This document shows, one piece after another, positions 8,884 through 11,700 of a DNA stretch of 11,700 nt. This DNA comes from Blastomyces gilchristii SLH14081 (taxonomy: Eukaryota; Ascomycota; Eurotiomycetes; Onygenales; Ajellomycetaceae), in the NCBI RefSeq assembly GCF_000003855.2, contig NW_003101605.1:1-11700 (forward strand). Direction: 5' to 3'. Under the pieces are notes generated by a model. That model did no database searches. It worked only from the letters and a program-made list of their open reading frames with translations, and was not told the origin of the DNA. Both the position numbers and the translations under genes were made by a program. Every line of letters begins with the position of its first letter. Positions within the stretch are counted from its first letter, which is position 1.

Positions 8884-9093
8884 GACTGACTGCTGAAATT
8901 ATGAATTTCACATTTAATCTCATTTAATCTGATCTCATACATTTGTTGACATAAATTCTACTGAGACTAATTATTAAAAAAACATGCAAAGTAACTATTC
9001 ATCAGATATTAAAATAAAATCATAACTTAGAAAAAAATAAGAAAGTGATCTCATTTAATTTCATTAATCACATTCTTAGTATAAAGTTACTAT
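8884..9093 (+). repeat. left-end fragment of the inverted-repeat family (inserted copy)
   Basis: It begins GACTGACTGCTG right after TA and aligns without gaps to 4577-4786, including poly-A followed by ACATG and the ATAAAGTTACTAT block. Similarity stops at about 9093, just before the LINE. Over the first 81 bp it differs from the unmutated left arm at 24 positions, 21 of them C-to-T or G-to-A. It seems to be the left end of a sibling element whose other end is lost or outside the window. Confidence 0.8.
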
Positions 9094-9120
9094 TACAGAC
9101 TATGTTCACTGATTAAAAAT

Positions 9121-10217
9121 CAATTTTCTTTATTAAATATGAAGAAAATTGATCATAAGAAGATATCTCTCTGAAGAGAAAAGTTGAAATCTCTCATAGA
9201 CTTACAAATATATGAACTATCTAAAGAGAGAGAATATGAACATCATTTGAAGAAAATCTCTACAATTAATATAAAAGACTCTATTCTGATTTACTCAGAT
9301 AGCTTAAAAACTGAGAGTTTAAGTAGATTAGATGCAGGCATTGCTTATACTAAAGATAATATCAATTTTATCTTAGATTTCTGAAATTTAGACTGTGTAT
9401 CTGAAGTCTTTAATGCTAAACTATTTATAATAGTGAAAGCTTTCAAAATTATTGAGATAAAATCTCATTAAAGAGGAAATAGTTTGAAAGAGACATGAAT
9501 ATTCTCTGATAGTTAAGCTGCTTTGAAAACACTCAGAAATAGTCAGATTTATAATGATTAAATAAATCTTAAACTGATTTTAAATTCTGTTATGAAAATT
9601 CAAAAGAGAAGAATATTAAAACTGATAATTCATCTGCACTTAGTTTCTACTTATATGATATGCATGACAATGAATTGACTAATTCAGCAGTAAAAAAGAA
9701 TTCAGAATTAAGCAGATCTATTCAAAAAACAGTGTTCTGATCTTTTATAAAGAGAAAGATAAAAGAATCTTATTTAAATAAGTGAAATGAAAGCTGGCAG
9801 AAACAAAAGAAGAGCATATATTATTCAAGATTTGAGATAAAACTCAAGTGAAAATCTTGTTTAATTAAATGTAAAAAGAAAATATTCTCATCTATAATTC
9901 AGCTGAATCTAGAATATAGTTATTTCAAATCTTATATACAAAGATTTGATAATAGATTTGATTCAACAGAATGCTCATTCTGTAATGTAAATGAAAATTC
10001 TGAGTATATTGTAATATATTATGCATCATACAATAGTCTCAGAGTCAGATTAAAAGAGAAGTATGATGTAAATTAATTAAATATAAGATTCTTATTCTCA
10101 ACTGAGACAGGAATTAAATACTTAATAGACTTTTTATCAGAAACTCAAGCAGCTATAAGAAAATGACTGAATTCAGAAACATCTGAATATAAAGAGATAG
10201 AAATTAATCAGATATAG
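9121..10217 (+). pseudogene. LINE ORF2 C-terminus: ribonuclease H plus CCHC-type motif
   Basis: The first reading frame (from 9121) gives ILIYSDSLKTES, the opening strand of type I ribonuclease H with its first Asp. Next come NAKLFIIVKA, where the usual A-E-L has become A-K-L, and IFSDS-stop-AAL, where Gln became TAA. After one frame change near 9610-9660 it continues with DNELTNSAV (normally N-x-A-D-E-L-A). The C-terminal motif ECSFC...SEYIVIYY then fits Cys-x2-Cys-x8-His-x4-Cys with the His and last Cys both turned to Tyr. It continues with TGIKYLIDFL and stops at TAG 10215-10217. In living elements this part removes the RNA strand and contributes to nucleic-acid binding. Here three of four catalytic or metal positions are changed and several stops are present, so it is dead. 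The order ribonuclease H then CCHC at the end is typical of fungal Tad1-like LINEs. Confidence 0.85.
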
Positions 10218-10254
10218 TCTGTTAAAACAGCTATATACTATCTTTTAATAATTT

Positions 10255-10591
10255 TATTTTATTATAGTCTCTTTTTACTTTACTTTTTCTTTTCTGTTCT
10301 TTTTTATCTACTTATTTAATGTGTTTATCTTTAAGACTTTGTTCTCTTTTCTTGTATCATGATATCATCAAATGATTTCAAAGTATCAGAAGATGTTAAA
10401 ATACTGCAATTTGTAGAGAGTTTTTATATTCTGAGCTGGAATTTTCTGATTTTACATATCTGAAATTGATAAATGTATCATAGTTGACTTTAGAGATATA
10501 GGAAAAACCCTGAGCACTAAAAGTTCTCAGATAGATGTCATAGTCTCTGACTGTATACATCTATAATTGAAGAATAATAATAATAATAATC
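10255..10591 (+). repeat. LINE 3' untranslated region and tail (second copy)
   Basis: This region is the inverted partner of 6811-7128. Both end with the same block, GACTGTATACATCTATAATTGAAG, followed by a triplet repeat tail, and the sequence beyond the tail differs between the two. That shows two separate insertions of one family, not a single duplication. Confidence 0.85.
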
Positions 10592-10605
10592 TTACAGTCT
10601 GTATC

Positions 10606-10860
10606 TTGATAAGAGAAAAGAATTGAATAAGTAAGAAATTTAATGAATTAAGTAATCTTATATATTTACTTCATTTGTATTATTTACTCTTATTCTTTAG
10701 AGTAGTCTGAAGATTTCTATTCTCTATTAAAAGAATCTCTCTATTCAGAGTAATATTCTTCTGAGTATAAAGAATTTTTTTAATATTAACTGAAAGTTAG
10801 TAATGATGTTAATTTATCTACTTTATCAGATTTTATAAAGCTTATATAAGTATAGATATA
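10606..10860. other. spacer between LINE and transposase remnant
   Basis: This AT-rich stretch may be the C-terminal tail and 3' end of the minus-strand transposase element. A Ser/Glu-rich reading on the minus strand at about 10690-10780 would fit the poorly conserved tail of such proteins, but no motif confirms it. Confidence 0.35.
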
Positions 10861-11700
10861 CACTACAGAAGCAGTTCTAAGAGTGTAAATAAATATAATT
10901 AAATCTTTTCAAGAATACAGATAGAATCTATAGAATATATATTAGTAATTATAAAGATAAATTTAATATTTTCTACACCTATAGAGATTTCTTATACAGT
11001 ATAAAATAATTATTAAAAATCTTACTTTATAATCTGAATAAAGCTATAGTTAGAATATGTATAGATCTAGTTAATCTGAATATAATTTTATAAGTGAGTC
11101 AAATATTTTAATATCTAGTAACTGTAAACAGTGTATAAAGTGAGAAGAAAAAATAGTAAATAAAATTCAATTCTGATCTGTATAATTAATGAATATTATA
11201 TTTATATAAGATAAATAATCATCTAATATAAAGAAATAATAATAATTTCTTACTTTTTACTTTGTATAAGAATTAAACATCTATTTCAATTAGATTAATT
11301 TATATTCATTATTACTTTATTTATTTTTTAAAGTAGTAAAGTATATCTGATTCTTTTTGAAATTAAAATCTTTAAGTTATATATCTTGTACATCTCTTAA
11401 TTCTTTATAGAAAATAAGTACAGATGAAATTATAGTCTTATCTATATAAATATTAGTAAGTAAAGAAATGAATTCTCTATTATTATTCTATACTATTTTA
11501 ATTATATACTTCTGTTTGAGAGCTTCTATAGAAATGATTCACTTAAGAGTATAAAGAAGATTAAAAAGAAAGTTTTTTTTATTAAAATTATAGATATTCT
11601 AAGATAGAATATTATACTACTTAATCTTCTTCTACAACTATTTAATAAAAATTAGTAAAAAGCTTATAAAATTATATATAAAAAGAAGTAAAACAACGAA
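10861..11700 (-). pseudogene. Fot1/pogo-type DDE transposase, mutated, cut by window edge
   Basis: Read on the minus strand from the right edge, the blocks come in the order of fungal pogo-clade transposases. ENIYNFxxKNFLF has the first catalytic Asp (11581-11583) changed to Asn. NNREFISLL and SSVLIFYKELRD follow, then WSNNE and FNSYTK, then ILDDYLSYIN, where the second Asp is kept (11221-11223). HFIHCLQLLDI carries the third Asp (11113-11115). Exactly 35 residues separate the last two, the DD35D spacing of Fot1/pogo. After a frame change near 11050 come YKKSL...KILN and VFLKRF, the usual C-terminal part of the domain. TAG, TGA and TAA replace Trp or Gln codons throughout. The N-terminal helix-turn-helix domain lies beyond the window. 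In life the enzyme cuts and pastes the element at TA sites; this copy is dead. Whether it belongs to the same element as the TA-flanked ends at 8794-9093 is unproven. Confidence 0.88.

Larger units (their letters stand above)
9107..10591 (+). mobile_element. 5'-truncated LINE (Tad1/I-like non-LTR retrotransposon)
   Basis: The segment carries the C-terminal part of a LINE ORF2 (ribonuclease H, then a zinc-binding motif; 9121-10217), a 3' untranslated region shared with the minus-strand copy at 6811-7128, and an (AAT)n tail (about 10572-10590). It is bracketed by a candidate 14-bp target-site duplication, TTACAGACTATGTT (9093-9106) and TTACAGTCTGTATC (10592-10605), with one transversion and three transitions between the copies. 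The endonuclease and reverse transcriptase are absent, as in a 5'-truncated insertion. It sits directly against the end of the inverted-repeat fragment. Confidence 0.8.
4660..11700. other. AT-rich, RIP-like mutated transposon block
   Basis: Base composition changes abruptly at about 4660 and stays AT-rich to the window edge. CpG is almost absent: seven occurrences by eye in about 7 kb (near 5061, 5551, 5743, 7872, 8114, 8122 and 11696). CC and GG are also scarce, while TA, TCT, AGA, TCA and ACA are common. Recognisable transposon proteins within it carry TGG-to-stop, CAA/CAG-to-stop, His/Cys-to-Tyr and Asp-to-Asn changes. This is the expected result of RIP or a related repeat-directed C-to-T process acting on nested repeats. 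Confidence 0.9.

Noticed and set aside
4576..9093. Direct copies 4577-4786 and 8884-9093 as long terminal repeats of a retrotransposon
   Set aside because: The dominant relation is inverted (4576-5080 with 8104-8608). The ends do not begin TG or end CA, and the extra direct copy breaks off at 9093 and is better explained as a sibling end inserted at TA.
9184..9384. A free-standing 66-residue gene
   Set aside because: It is only the undamaged start of the LINE ribonuclease H domain. The same frame continues past the stop, which replaces a Trp or Gln codon, with further ribonuclease H motifs.
4660..11700. Mitochondrial insertion or mitochondrial DNA as the cause of the AT richness
   Set aside because: The block contains nuclear transposon proteins and inverted repeats shared with an unmutated GC-normal copy. 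The differences are directional C-to-T and G-to-A changes.
4660..11700. CRISPR array, rRNA genes or an intact tRNA
   Set aside because: There are no regularly spaced repeats and no rRNA-like blocks. The only tRNA-like segment lacks an anticodon arm and acceptor stem.

Overview
The window looks like nuclear DNA of a filamentous ascomycete (Pezizomycotina, most likely Eurotiales). The left part has ordinary base composition, short introns with GTAAGA or GTATGG donors and CTAAC-like branch sites, a pyrimidine-rich promoter tract, and protein families common in that group. From about 4660 to the right edge the sequence turns abruptly AT-rich. It is full of transposon remains damaged by C-to-T and G-to-A changes, that is, repeat-induced point mutation (RIP) or a RIP-like process.

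Layout. 1-580: flank with a hairpin, a TATA-like run and a CT-rich tract. About 581-2450 (+): a probably decayed gene for a Myb/SANT-domain protein with an acidic/basic linker; the C-terminal domain is intact, but there are two in-frame TAG codons, no clear start ATG and one frame change. 2451-3111: no supported gene. 3112-4328 (+): a protein-kinase pseudogene with two canonical introns and a series of frame changes at homopolymers. 4329-4575: 3' flank.

4576-8608: a transposon-like unit bounded by 505-bp inverted repeats that align end to end without net gaps. It carries a nested 5'-truncated LINE copy (minus strand, about 6811-7128) and a short tRNA-like segment. 8794-9093: two further left ends of the same family, the second apparently inserted at a TA inside the first. 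9107-10591: a second, longer 5'-truncated LINE (+) with ribonuclease H and a C-terminal zinc-binding motif. 10861-11700: a Fot1/pogo-type DD35D transposase on the minus strand, running off the window.

No element looks functional. Reading frames in the AT-rich block are broken by TGG-to-stop, CAA/CAG-to-stop, His/Cys-to-Tyr and Asp-to-Asn changes. The main interest is the mutation signature. The outermost 81 bp of the left inverted repeat is unmutated and can be compared with mutated siblings in the same window. The changes favour CpC (GpG) and CpG over CpA, which is not the classic RIP context. A second point is a CpG-bearing hairpin kept in both repeat arms while CpG is almost absent elsewhere in the block.
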